Assembly (NCBI GenBank): GCA_964388085.1
Contig: CAYLZW010000098.1
Coordinates: 1-18,484 of the forward strand
From: CAYLZW01 sp964388085
GTDB lineage: Bacteria > Myxococcota > UBA727 > CAYLZW01
Length of the DNA: 18,484 bases
Direction: 5' to 3'
Shown: one piece after another, positions 7,432 to 13,803 of the stretch
How the letters are laid out: each line of letters opens with the position of its first letter
Numbering within the stretch: position 1 is the first letter of the stretch
Notes under the pieces: model-generated
Seen by the model: the letters and a program-made list of their open reading frames with translations, nothing else
Databases searched by the model: none
What the model was told of the DNA's origin: nothing
Position numbers and translations under genes: made by a program

Positions 7432-7658
7432 CGCGGGCTCCTGAGCGATCCGGACCTGGCGGTCACATCAACGCCTTCGAGAATACATGCTACGGGACCG
7501 CTGCATCACGTTGCCCGCCTTTGCCGATCTGCCAGGGAGCTCGCCGACTCATGACGCCGAACGCCCTAGGCCTTCTCGCGGATATCGGGGTTATCGGACC
7601 TACTCCTACATCGTTGCTTTGACGGATCCGCGCTGACGCTCCGCTACGCTCTACGCAG
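7432..7658. promoter_or_regulatory. Divergent intergenic region upstream of the lipoprotein operon and the small membrane genes
   Basis: This 227-base gap lies between opposite starts and should hold two promoters. On the plus strand TTGACG (7619-7624) is a good -35, but the best -10-like hexamer, TACGCT (7645-7650), is 20 bases away. If used, transcription would start almost at the ATG at 7659, which has no ribosome binding site, so a leaderless message is possible. On the minus strand a TATTCT-like -10 (plus-strand AGAATA, 7480-7485) lacks a good -35. The 7-bp inverted repeat CGCGGAT (7577-7583) / ATCCGCG (7626-7632) brackets the plus-strand -35. Nothing else is recognisable. Confidence 0.3.
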
Positions 7659-8006
7659 ATGCCGCTGTTCAGCGATCCCCTGGAACCCCCGAGCCTTCGC
7701 GGCGCCGGCCGGCAGCTGCTTCGACACGCCGCGTCGTTGTTGGCGCTGATGGGCTGGTCGACGCTGGCGCTCGGTCTGGCGCAGGGCGGCAGCCGGCTCT
7801 GGTGGCTCGCGTTGCCCGGCTTCCTCGCCGCCCTCGTCGGCCGGCGCGCGCCGCTCGGCTCGGGCGTGGTCGAGATCAGCTTGCTCGCGGCAGGTCTCGC
7901 GCTGCTCGTCGACGCTCAGCTCGACTGGGGGATCGTCGCCGCGGCCCTCGTGCTGTGTGGACGCGCACTGCAGGCGGCGCTGCTCGCGAAAGAGCGCGCC
8001 GGTTGA
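7659..8006 (+). CDS. Small integral membrane protein, unknown function
   Basis: I do not recognise a family. The 115-residue product has about four hydrophobic segments (about residues 22-42, 46-61, 70-86 and 90-108) with short basic connections (GRRAPLG, GRALQ). Codon third positions are strongly GC, as in the neighbouring genes, supporting real coding. No clear ribosome binding site precedes the ATG at 7659. It is followed after 26 bases by another small membrane protein gene on the same strand, so the two are probably cotranscribed. They sit between three minus-strand genes for secreted cysteine- or Ig-repeat proteins. Confidence 0.65.
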   Translation: MPLFSDPLEPPSLRGAGRQLLRHAASLLALMGWSTLALGLAQGGSRLWWLALPGFLAALVGRRAPLGSGVVEISLLAAGLALLVDAQLDWGIVAAALVLCGRALQAALLAKERAG

Positions 8007-8032
8007 GCGCCGGCAGTTGCTAGAGTGCGCGG

Positions 8033-8314
8033 ATGCTGCACGACCCGAACCCGCATCGCACCGGCGCCTGCCCCGTCCACTTCATCTGGGATGGACGAGG
8101 CTACGGGCGCGTGTTCGTCCGCTCGGGCTTCCTCGGCTTCTTGCTGGCCGCCATGTGCTTCACGCTCGGCACGATGATGCGCCTGCCGCCGCTCGAGACC
8201 GCCGGGGTCGTCGTGCTCTCGCTGGCGGCGACGTCGTGGGCGCTCGGTCAGCTCATCAGCGGCGTCGTCGCGCGGCAGGTCAAGCGCGAGATGGTGGCGC
8301 GGCGCGCACGCTGA
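8033..8314 (+). CDS. Small two-helix membrane protein, unknown function
   Basis: The 93-residue product has a polar N-terminus with one cysteine (HRTGACPVHFIWDGRGYGRV), two hydrophobic helices (about 29-49 and 54-78) and a basic tail (RQVKREMVARRAR). By the positive-inside rule both ends are probably cytoplasmic. Third positions are GC-rich. No known domain is recognised. It follows the 115-residue membrane protein gene by 26 bases and probably shares its transcript. Its stop at 8314 lies only 12 bases from the stop of the convergent gene, with no visible terminator in between. Confidence 0.65.
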   Translation: MLHDPNPHRTGACPVHFIWDGRGYGRVFVRSGFLGFLLAAMCFTLGTMMRLPPLETAGVVVLSLAATSWALGQLISGVVARQVKREMVARRAR

Positions 8315-8326
8315 ACGTCCGCTCGC

Positions 8327-9328
8327 TCACGTCGGGAAGGGGCCACAGAGGTCGGGCCCTTCGCTGACCTGCCAGCACACGAGCGCCTCGTCGCTGCAGG
8401 TCGGCTGCTCGGGGGTGTCGCCCTCGATGCAGGGGTCGGCGCACAAGGTCCCGTAGTCGTCCGTCTCCGTGGCGAAGCGCGCGCAGTGGCCGCTCTGGCA
8501 CTCGCGCGCCGACGAGCACGTCTCTCCCGCGGCCTTGTCGTCGAGCAGCGGCATGCAGACGGGGGCGCCCTCGTCGTCCTCGACGCAGACCCAGCCGCCG
8601 GCGCAGGTGTCGTCCGCGCCGCAGGGGCCGGTGCAGAGCGATGCCCCGTCGACGTCCGCGATGCAGCGACCGTGCTCGCAGACGATGGGCGAGGTGCAGG
8701 CCGTCCCGTCGGGGACGTGGTCGACACAGACGTGCGCGCCGGTGTCGAGCTCGACGCAATTGCGCGGTCCGCTGCAGCCCTGCTCGGGGAGACAGCCGTC
8801 GAGGCAGATGGCCTCGTCCCCTTCGAGCAGCTGCACGCAGCGCGCGCCCGCGCACTGTCGTGGGGTCTCGCACTGCTCACCCGCGGCGCGATCGTCCAGC
8901 GGCTCGAGACAGACGCTGCGCTGATCGGCCACGTAGCAGCGCTGCGCGGACGGGCATTCGCCGTCGGCGCTGCAGGGCTTCGCGCAGAAGTGCCCGGCCA
9001 CGTCGTCGCCGACGCACGCGCCGCTGAGGCACTCGGTGTCCTCGCCGCAGGCCTCGCCGAGCTCGAGCTCGCCGATGATGCCGAGGCAGGCGAACGTGCC
9101 CTCGTCCTCGACGCAGGCGCTGCCCTCGGGGCAGGGGTTCTCGACGCCGCAGACGGCCGCGCACGCGAGGTGACCGTCGAGCTCGCGCACGCACACGGCG
9201 CCGCCGGCGCAGTCGGTCTCGGTGGCGCACTCGTCGGGAGGGCCACCTCCGACGCACGTGCACTGCGCCATGGCCAGGGTGACGACCACGAGGGCGAGGG
9301 GCAGGAGGACGCGCACGGGAGGCTGCAT
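8327..9328 (-). CDS. Secreted or lipid-anchored protein of five tandem eight-cysteine modules
   Basis: The 333-residue product has a signal peptide (hydrophobic core LLPLALVVVTLA) followed by AMAQCTC. Cleavage could be by signal peptidase I after AMA, or at Cys23 as an atypical lipoprotein with Q at -1. There are 42 cysteines: Cys23, Cys25 and then five modules of eight (34-81, 94-140, 153-201, 211-258, 271-328). The spacing is C-x5-C-x4/5-C-x9/10-C-x3-C-x5-C-x5-C-x8/9-C; the last module is looser (x13, x10, x6). Linkers are 9-12 residues with a recurrent DD[RK]AAGE pattern. Four disulfides per module are expected. Similar cysteine-rich repeats are frequent in myxobacterial exported proteins, sometimes annotated as Dickkopf-like. 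Function unknown. No good ribosome binding site precedes the ATG at 9328. Confidence 0.82.
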   Translation of the reverse strand: MQPPVRVLLPLALVVVTLAMAQCTCVGGGPPDECATETDCAGGAVCVRELDGHLACAAVCGVENPCPEGSACVEDEGTFACLGIIGELELGEACGEDTECLSGACVGDDVAGHFCAKPCSADGECPSAQRCYVADQRSVCLEPLDDRAAGEQCETPRQCAGARCVQLLEGDEAICLDGCLPEQGCSGPRNCVELDTGAHVCVDHVPDGTACTSPIVCEHGRCIADVDGASLCTGPCGADDTCAGGWVCVEDDEGAPVCMPLLDDKAAGETCSSARECQSGHCARFATETDDYGTLCADPCIEGDTPEQPTCSDEALVCWQVSEGPDLCGPFPT

Positions 9329-9370
9329 CCGGCCACGTTAGCGCGTCGCCAATGCCGTTGCCCCCAGAAC

Positions 9371-9393
9371 GACAAAAGCGCCCCGAAGGGCGC
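9371..9393 (-). terminator. Rho-independent terminator downstream of tRNA-Leu
   Basis: Read on the minus strand: GCGCCC, loop TTCG, GGGCGC, then TTTTGTC. The 6-bp GC stem (9378-9383 with 9388-9393), stable tetraloop and T run (plus-strand AAAA, 9374-9377) are textbook. It starts 25 bases after the tRNA 3' end and separates the tRNA from the cysteine-module gene. Confidence 0.85.
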
Positions 9394-9417
9394 CGTCGTC
9401 GTCGAGAATCAGCTACG

Positions 9418-9504
9418 TGGTGCCCAGGAGAGGACTCGAACCTCCACGATATTGCTATCACTAGGACCTGAACCTAGCGCGTCTACCAGTTCCGCCACCT
9501 GGGC
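9418..9504 (-). tRNA. tRNA-Leu (anticodon CAG)
   Basis: On the minus strand the 87-nt sequence folds as a class II tRNA. The acceptor stem GCCCAGG pairs perfectly with CCTGGGC, followed by A and an encoded CCA (9418-9420). The anticodon stem is CTAGG/CCTAG around loop TTCAGGT, giving anticodon CAG, which reads CUG, a leucine codon much used in this genome. There is a long variable arm (TGATAGCAATATCG) as expected for leucine, and a T loop GGTTCGAGTCC. It is flanked by its own promoter and terminator, so it is monocistronic. Confidence 0.97.
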
Positions 9505-9517
9505 GCGGACCGGCGGA

Positions 9518-9546
9518 AACGTAGGAGTCGGCCGTTCCCTCGTCAA
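9518..9546 (-). promoter_or_regulatory. Sigma-70-type promoter of tRNA-Leu
   Basis: On the minus strand TTGACG (plus-strand CGTCAA, 9541-9546) is separated by exactly 17 bases from TACGTT (plus-strand AACGTA, 9518-9523). The tRNA 5' end lies 13 bases after the -10 hexamer. Both hexamers and the spacing fit a housekeeping promoter. Confidence 0.75.
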
Positions 9547-9705
9547 GCGGTCTTGTTGGCTTCGCGCTCGCTTCCGGCGCTCCCTTGCTGCTGCTCGTCC
9601 TGGCTCCCGGCGCCTGCGCGGCCCTTCTGCTATCCCTCGCAGTCGGCTCCCCGCTCGCGCCGGCAGGCTGGCGGGCGCCCGGCCTATTTCCCGAGGTGGT
9701 GTGAC

Positions 9706-11067
9706 GTGACGGCGCGCGTGTTGGTCATCGACGACGAGAAGAACATCCGCACCATGCTGACGCGCGCGCTCGATCTCGAAGGCTTCGCCGTCGAGGTCGC
9801 GGAGGACGGCAGGTCCGGCCTCGACAAGTCCCGCACGGACGCGCCCGATCTCATCCTGCTCGACCTCAAGCTGCCGGACATCACCGGCCTCGAGGTGCTC
9901 GAGCAGCTCAAGAAGAACGGCGAGGGGCCGCCGGTGGTCATGATGAGCGGTCACGGCACGCTCGAGGCTGCGGTGAAGGCGACGCGGCTCGGCGCCGTGG
10001 ACTTCCTCGAGAAGCCCATCGAGATGGAGCGCATGCTCCTGACGGTGAAGAACGCCCTGCGCCTCGATCAGCTCGATCGAACGGTCGGGGCCCTGCAGCG
10101 CACCGTCGAGCGACGTCACGGCATGGTGGGCCGCTCGCAGGCGCTCGTGCGCGTGCTCGCCGACGTCCGTCGCGCGGCGCCGACCAAGGCGCGCTGCCTC
10201 ATCACCGGCGAGAGCGGCGTCGGCAAAGAGCTCGTGGCGCAGGCCATTCACGACCTCTCCTCTCGCAGCGACGGTCCCTTCGTGAAGCTCAATTGCGCCG
10301 CCATCGCCGAGACGCTCGTGGAGTCGGAGCTGTTCGGTCACGAGAAGGGCGCCTTCACCGGAGCCGACAAGCGGCACACCGGACGCTTCGAGCGCGCGCA
10401 CGGCGGTACGCTGTTTCTCGACGAGATCGGCGAGATGCCCATGGGTACGCAGGCGCGCCTTTTGCGGGTGCTGCAGGAGGGCGAGCTCGAGCGCGTCGGT
10501 GGCAGCGAGCCGGTGAGGGTGGACGTTCGGGTCATCGCGGCCACGAACCGCGACCTGCCCGACGAGGTGCAAGGCGGCCGCTTCCGCGAGGACCTCTACT
10601 ACCGCCTGAACGTGGTGCCGGTGCACGTGCCTCCGCTGCGGGAGCGGCGCGAGGACATCCCGGAGCTCGCCGTGTTCCTGCTGCGCCGCTCGTGTGACGA
10701 GAACGACGTCGACGAGAAGGAGTGGGCGGACGACGCGCTGGCCGCGCTGGCCGAGCACGACTTCCCCGGCAACGTGCGCGAGCTGGTGCACCTCGTCGAT
10801 CGGCTGGCGATCCTGACCCCGGGTCACGTCATCGCCGCCGCCGACGTCCGCGCGGCGCTGCCCGGCGCGGCCAAGCTGAAGGGCGGCGAGATCCCGCAGG
10901 AGGGCCGGCTCTATCACCTGCTCGAGGCCTTCGAGCGCCGCATCCTCGAGGACCGCATCACGCGCTTCGAGGGCAACATGAGCCGGGCGGCAGAGGATCT
11001 CGGCCTCGAGCGCAGCCACCTCTACAAGAAGGTGCGCCGCCTCGGCATTCGCCGCGACGATGACTGA
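9706..11067 (+). CDS. Sigma-54-dependent response regulator, NtrC/NtrX type
   Basis: The 453-residue product has three domains. The receiver domain (1-118) has acidic D9/D10, phospho-acceptor D53 (LLDLKLPD), S81 and K103. The AAA+ domain (about 140-370) has Walker A GESGVGKE (168-175), the sigma-54-contacting GAFTGA loop (215-220) and Walker B TLFLDE (235-240). A Fis-type helix-turn-helix follows at the C-terminus (NMSRAAEDLGLERSHLYKKV). It should activate RpoN promoters when phosphorylated. GTG 9706 is chosen because the family starts at this strand (RVLVIDDE) and GAGGTGG lies just upstream; the open frame back to 9553 gives a cysteine/proline-rich sequence unlike the family. No kinase gene is adjacent; the nearest is the NtrY-like kinase at 15206, which has the architecture expected of a partner. 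Target genes are unknown. Confidence 0.93.
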   Translation: MTARVLVIDDEKNIRTMLTRALDLEGFAVEVAEDGRSGLDKSRTDAPDLILLDLKLPDITGLEVLEQLKKNGEGPPVVMMSGHGTLEAAVKATRLGAVDFLEKPIEMERMLLTVKNALRLDQLDRTVGALQRTVERRHGMVGRSQALVRVLADVRRAAPTKARCLITGESGVGKELVAQAIHDLSSRSDGPFVKLNCAAIAETLVESELFGHEKGAFTGADKRHTGRFERAHGGTLFLDEIGEMPMGTQARLLRVLQEGELERVGGSEPVRVDVRVIAATNRDLPDEVQGGRFREDLYYRLNVVPVHVPPLRERREDIPELAVFLLRRSCDENDVDEKEWADDALAALAEHDFPGNVRELVHLVDRLAILTPGHVIAAADVRAALPGAAKLKGGEIPQEGRLYHLLEAFERRILEDRITRFEGNMSRAAEDLGLERSHLYKKVRRLGIRRDDD

Positions 11068-11277
11068 GCGACGCTTGCTGTCGAGCGCTCCCAAAGAGCG
11101 CGTCGGGCGCGAAGGCAAATGTAGGCGGGTGTACACGTAGGTACACAAATGGCCGCGCAGGGAGTGTCTGCGCGGACACGCTCTCTCGTCGTCGATGAGC
11201 TAAGTGTGCGGACTGTTTGAGGTGCGCTCATTGGCATCGCGCGTGGATTGCTTCCTCGCACCACCCCGGAGGCCACC
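11068..11277. promoter_or_regulatory. Intergenic region with operator-like repeats and hairpins before the TPR lipoprotein gene
   Basis: Several signals occur in this 210-base gap. A 6-bp hairpin, GCGCTC-CCAAA-GAGCGC (11085-11101), follows the regulator stop but lacks a T run. GTACAC occurs twice exactly 10 bases apart (11131-11136, 11141-11146); with the flanking GT it also gives the inverted repeat GTGTAC-ACGTAG-GTACAC (11129-11146). A perfect 8-bp hairpin, CCGCGCAG-GGAGTGT-CTGCGCGG (11153-11175), follows. The first and third could be weak terminators or a 5' UTR structure; the second looks like a dimeric regulator site. No sure -35/-10 pair or sigma-54 (GG-N10-GC) promoter was found. Confidence 0.45.
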
Positions 11278-12144
11278 ATGCGTATCGCTTCGACCCTCGC
11301 GCTCTTGATCGCCGCTCTCTCCCTCGTCGTCGCCTGCAGCGAAGAGCCGCAGGCTGTCGCCAAGCGTCCCTCCCCCGTCGTCGTGCAACGTGCCGCGCCG
11401 AGCACGGTCGCCGCCGCCGAGGCGGACTTCGACTTCACGGACGAGCCCGTGGACGGCTCCGTCCCGGACGCGCTCATCACGAACAGCGGCCCCATGAGCG
11501 CTCCTGCCGAGGAGCCGCTCGACGAGCTCGCCCAGCTCGAGGAGGCGCTCAGGACGGACCCGAAGGTCTTCGTCACGCGCGAGAAGCTGGCGCGCATCTA
11601 CCTCGCCAGCGACGCCAGCAAGGCGCGCGCGCACGCCGAGGTGCTCACGCGCGCGCGACCCGACGACTTCAGCGCGCACTACACGCTCGGCCGCGCGTAC
11701 ATGAAGCTGAGCATGTGGAACGAGGCCATCACCAGCCTCGAGCGCGCGCTCACCATCCAGCCGACGTCGTCCTACGCGCACAACAACCTCGGCTACAGCG
11801 CGCTGCAGATCGGCAGGAGCGAGCTCGCGCTCGAGCACCTCGAGGCCATCCTCGATCTCTCGCCGCAGGAGCCCTACATGATGAACAACCTCGGCATCGC
11901 GTACGAGAAAGCGGGCCGCAACGCGGACGCCTACGCGGCCTATCTGCGCGCCCTCGAGCTGAAGCCCGGCTACGTGAACGCCGTCGTCAACAAGGACCGC
12001 CTCGAGGTCCTGCTGAGCGACGCGGAGAAGATGGTGGCGCTCGACATCCTCGAGGAGCTGGCGGTGGAGTCCGTGCCGTCGGTGACCACGGCGGCCGCGA
12101 ACCCGGAGGAGGATGGCAGCGAGGTGTTCAGCCTGGAGCCATGA
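11278..12144 (+). CDS. TPR-repeat lipoprotein
   Basis: The 288-residue product begins with a lipoprotein signal peptide (lipobox LVVAC, Cys20). A low-complexity acidic linker follows (about 25-85), then about five tetratricopeptide repeats (about 88-260). Clear units include AHYTLGRAYMKLSMWNEAIT, AHNNLGYSALQIGRSELALE and MMNNLGIAYEKAGRNADAYA. It is probably a periplasmic membrane-anchored scaffold for protein contacts; the partner is unknown. The ATG at 11278 is chosen because GGAGG (11268-11272) lies five bases upstream and it starts the signal peptide; an in-frame start 30 bases earlier has no such site. A strong terminator follows the stop, so it is transcribed separately from the next genes. 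Confidence 0.88.
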   Translation: MRIASTLALLIAALSLVVACSEEPQAVAKRPSPVVVQRAAPSTVAAAEADFDFTDEPVDGSVPDALITNSGPMSAPAEEPLDELAQLEEALRTDPKVFVTREKLARIYLASDASKARAHAEVLTRARPDDFSAHYTLGRAYMKLSMWNEAITSLERALTIQPTSSYAHNNLGYSALQIGRSELALEHLEAILDLSPQEPYMMNNLGIAYEKAGRNADAYAAYLRALELKPGYVNAVVNKDRLEVLLSDAEKMVALDILEELAVESVPSVTTAAANPEEDGSEVFSLEP

Positions 12145-12182
12145 GATAGCGGGCGCGCTCTTCGCTGAGCGCTCCCGGCCGC

Positions 12183-12223
12183 GAACGAGGACGGCGCCTC
12201 TCGGGGGGCGCCGTCCTTCGTTC
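12183..12223 (+). terminator. Rho-independent-like terminator after the TPR lipoprotein gene
   Basis: The left arm 12183-12198 (ends AGGACGGCGCC) pairs with 12207-12223 (GGCGCCGTCCTTCGTTC) over about 16 bp with one bulged base, around the loop TCTCGGGG. The T-rich stretch after it is weak (TTCC, later TCGTTTG), but stem stability and its position 38 bases after the stop support termination. Confidence 0.75.
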
Positions 12224-12381
12224 CGTGGGTCGTTTGTACGGCATACTTCGGGGCCGAACGTGCCGCGCGCCGCAGGGGAACATTGCTACGCCTCCCGTTT
12301 GCTGAAGCGGAGGGGTGTCCCCGGGACAGGCGCACCCGGTGGATTGCGTCACCCCTGGATGTTCGAGATGAGAAGCCGACC
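12224..12381 (+). promoter_or_regulatory. Leader region of the FG-GAP/SBP/kinase/ABC-F operon with an operator-like palindrome
   Basis: This region follows the terminator and precedes the TTG chosen at 12382, so it should carry the operon promoter. A perfect inverted repeat, TGTCCC-C-GGGACA (12316-12328), lies about 54 bases before the start. It is nested in a larger possible pairing of GGGTG (12313-12317) with CACCC (12333-12337). A TTCCGT/ATACTT pair near 12221-12246 is only a weak promoter candidate. If translation began at the upstream in-frame TTG at 12283, the palindrome would lie inside the gene. Confidence 0.35.
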
Positions 12382-13803
12382 TTGACGACATCGAGACGAG
12401 CTCCGCGGCGCCGTTCGCTTGCCCCTCCCGGGTGCGGGCTGATGACGTGTGCGCTCCTGCTCGCGGCGGGGCACGCGCGCGACGCCCACGCCGAGGCGCA
12501 GGCGGCCGAAGCGGAAGGCGCCGTGAAAGCGCCGAGCGGAAAGGGCGCCACGGCGGGCAAGCGGCGCCTCTCCGGCAGCTCACTGATGCGCTTCGTCGAT
12601 GACGTCGCCGCGGCGCTCGAGGCGCGCGCGCAGCTCGAGGACGTCGGCGGGCCCTTTCGCATCGATGTCACCGGCGCTCGCGGCGTGGACCCGAAGAAGG
12701 CGGAGCGCGAGTTCGGCGCGCGGCTGCAGCGCCGCCTACGCGAGGCGGGCGTGCTCGTCCCGGTGCCGAAGGCCGAGCTGCGCGCTCGGGTCGTCGTTTC
12801 GCAAGAGGGGGGCCGCGTATGGGCCGTCAGCGTGCTCGAAGGGGGCGCGTTGCCGGCGCCGAGCGCGGTGGCGATCTCGGCCGTGATCGATCGCGAGCTC
12901 GAGGTGGCGCTCGGCGCCGGCGCGCGACCGGGGCAGAGCCGCTGGGTGAAGGAGCGCCTCGGCACCGCGCCGGCCGGGGTGCTCGACGCGGTGCTCATCG
13001 ACATCGACGGCGATCTCGCCGACGACATCGCGCTGCTCGGCGTCGACGGCATTCGCCTGTACCGCTACGCGCCCGGGGACTCGCGGCCCGAGCTCGTCGG
13101 AGGCCCGTACCGGCTGCCCGGTGAACGACGCTGGCCGCGGGTCGCCGCGGGTTGGTTGGCGACGACGTCCGAGGGCAAGCTCTGGCTCGCGACCAGCGCC
13201 GGACACACCGCGCTGTTCGACGCGCGCGCTCGTCGTTACGACGCCGCGCCGCAGCGAGGCGTGCCCGTGCGCCAGCCGTCGTCGAGCGACGCGCAGCGGC
13301 CGCTCGTGCTGCTCGGCGGACGCTTCGGCAGCCCCGTGCTCACCACGCCCGTGCTGAGCGCCGAGGGGGCGACGCTCGAGGGGGTCACGCCGCCGAGCGG
13401 CCTGCGCGACCTGCTCGAGGTTCCAAAGCGCGCGGGCGTGTGGCTCTGGGTCGACGGTGACGGGCGGCTCGGAGGGCACCTGAGCGACGGTAAGCCGCGC
13501 CTGTTGCCGACGGAGGATCGCGCGGGAGATCGCATCCTGCTGGCCGATCTCGATGGTGACGGCGAGGGAGAGCTGGTCACGAGCGCCGCGACGCCGCCCG
13601 GTGACGGGGACGAGGTGACCATCTACGGCCTCGACCCGACGCTCTCTCGCCTCACGGTGTTGTTCCGCGCGGCGCTCTCGGGCGGCGGCATCGTCGCCAT
13701 GGCGGACGGCGAGCTCGACTTCGATGGCTATCCGGACGTGCTCGTCGTCGAGGAGGGCAGCGGGAACGAGGCCGTGCTCTGGCGGCTGGAGCTCGCACCA
13801 TGA
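12382..13803 (+). CDS. Exported FG-GAP/VCBS-like repeat protein
   Basis: The roughly 473-residue product has an N-terminus typical of a signal peptide: basic RRAPRRR, a hydrophobic stretch around CGLMTCALLLAAGHA, and an AHA-E cleavage site. The first third contains an alpha/beta region (FRIDVTGARGVDPKKAEREF...) that I do not recognise. The rest has repeats with calcium-binding-like DxDxDG loops typical of FG-GAP/VCBS beta-propeller blades: DIDGDLADD (207-215), DLDGDGEGE (389-397) and DFDGYPD (446-452). It probably folds as a partial propeller in the periplasm or on the surface. The start is uncertain: TTG 12382 gives a full signal peptide but only a weak ribosome site, while ATG 12442 would lose the basic region. 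The stop overlaps the next start (ATGA, 13800-13803), so translation is coupled. Confidence 0.72.
   Translation: MTTSRRAPRRRSLAPPGCGLMTCALLLAAGHARDAHAEAQAAEAEGAVKAPSGKGATAGKRRLSGSSLMRFVDDVAAALEARAQLEDVGGPFRIDVTGARGVDPKKAEREFGARLQRRLREAGVLVPVPKAELRARVVVSQEGGRVWAVSVLEGGALPAPSAVAISAVIDRELEVALGAGARPGQSRWVKERLGTAPAGVLDAVLIDIDGDLADDIALLGVDGIRLYRYAPGDSRPELVGGPYRLPGERRWPRVAAGWLATTSEGKLWLATSAGHTALFDARARRYDAAPQRGVPVRQPSSSDAQRPLVLLGGRFGSPVLTTPVLSAEGATLEGVTPPSGLRDLLEVPKRAGVWLWVDGDGRLGGHLSDGKPRLLPTEDRAGDRILLADLDGDGEGELVTSAATPPGDGDEVTIYGLDPTLSRLTVLFRAALSGGGIVAMADGELDFDGYPDVLVVEEGSGNEAVLWRLELAP

Noticed and set aside
4158..7554. Long plus-strand frames opposite the two lipoprotein genes
   Set aside because: They lack signal peptides and domains, are Arg/Ala/Glu/Val-rich shadows, and run through the divergent promoter region.
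9418..9504. tRNA-Leu as an attachment site for an integrated element
   Set aside because: No integrase gene and no second copy of the tRNA 3' end were seen in the window.
9553..9705. 51-codon upstream extension of the response regulator frame
   Set aside because: The sequence is Cys/Pro/Ser/Arg-rich, unlike any receiver-domain start, and lacks a ribosome site; GTG 9706 matches the family start.
9409..11148. 579-codon open frame antisense to the response regulator and across the tRNA
   Set aside because: It overlaps a tRNA and a well-defined NtrC-type gene, and its composition is that of an antisense shadow.
11221..11277. Sigma-54 promoter before the TPR lipoprotein (TTGGCA...TTGCTT near 11230-11252)
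   Set aside because: The GG and GC elements are 15 bases apart instead of 10, so it does not fit the -24/-12 pattern.
12224..12381. Riboswitch in the operon leader
   Set aside because: No c-di-GMP, cobalamin or other familiar conserved core could be matched; only simple inverted repeats are seen.
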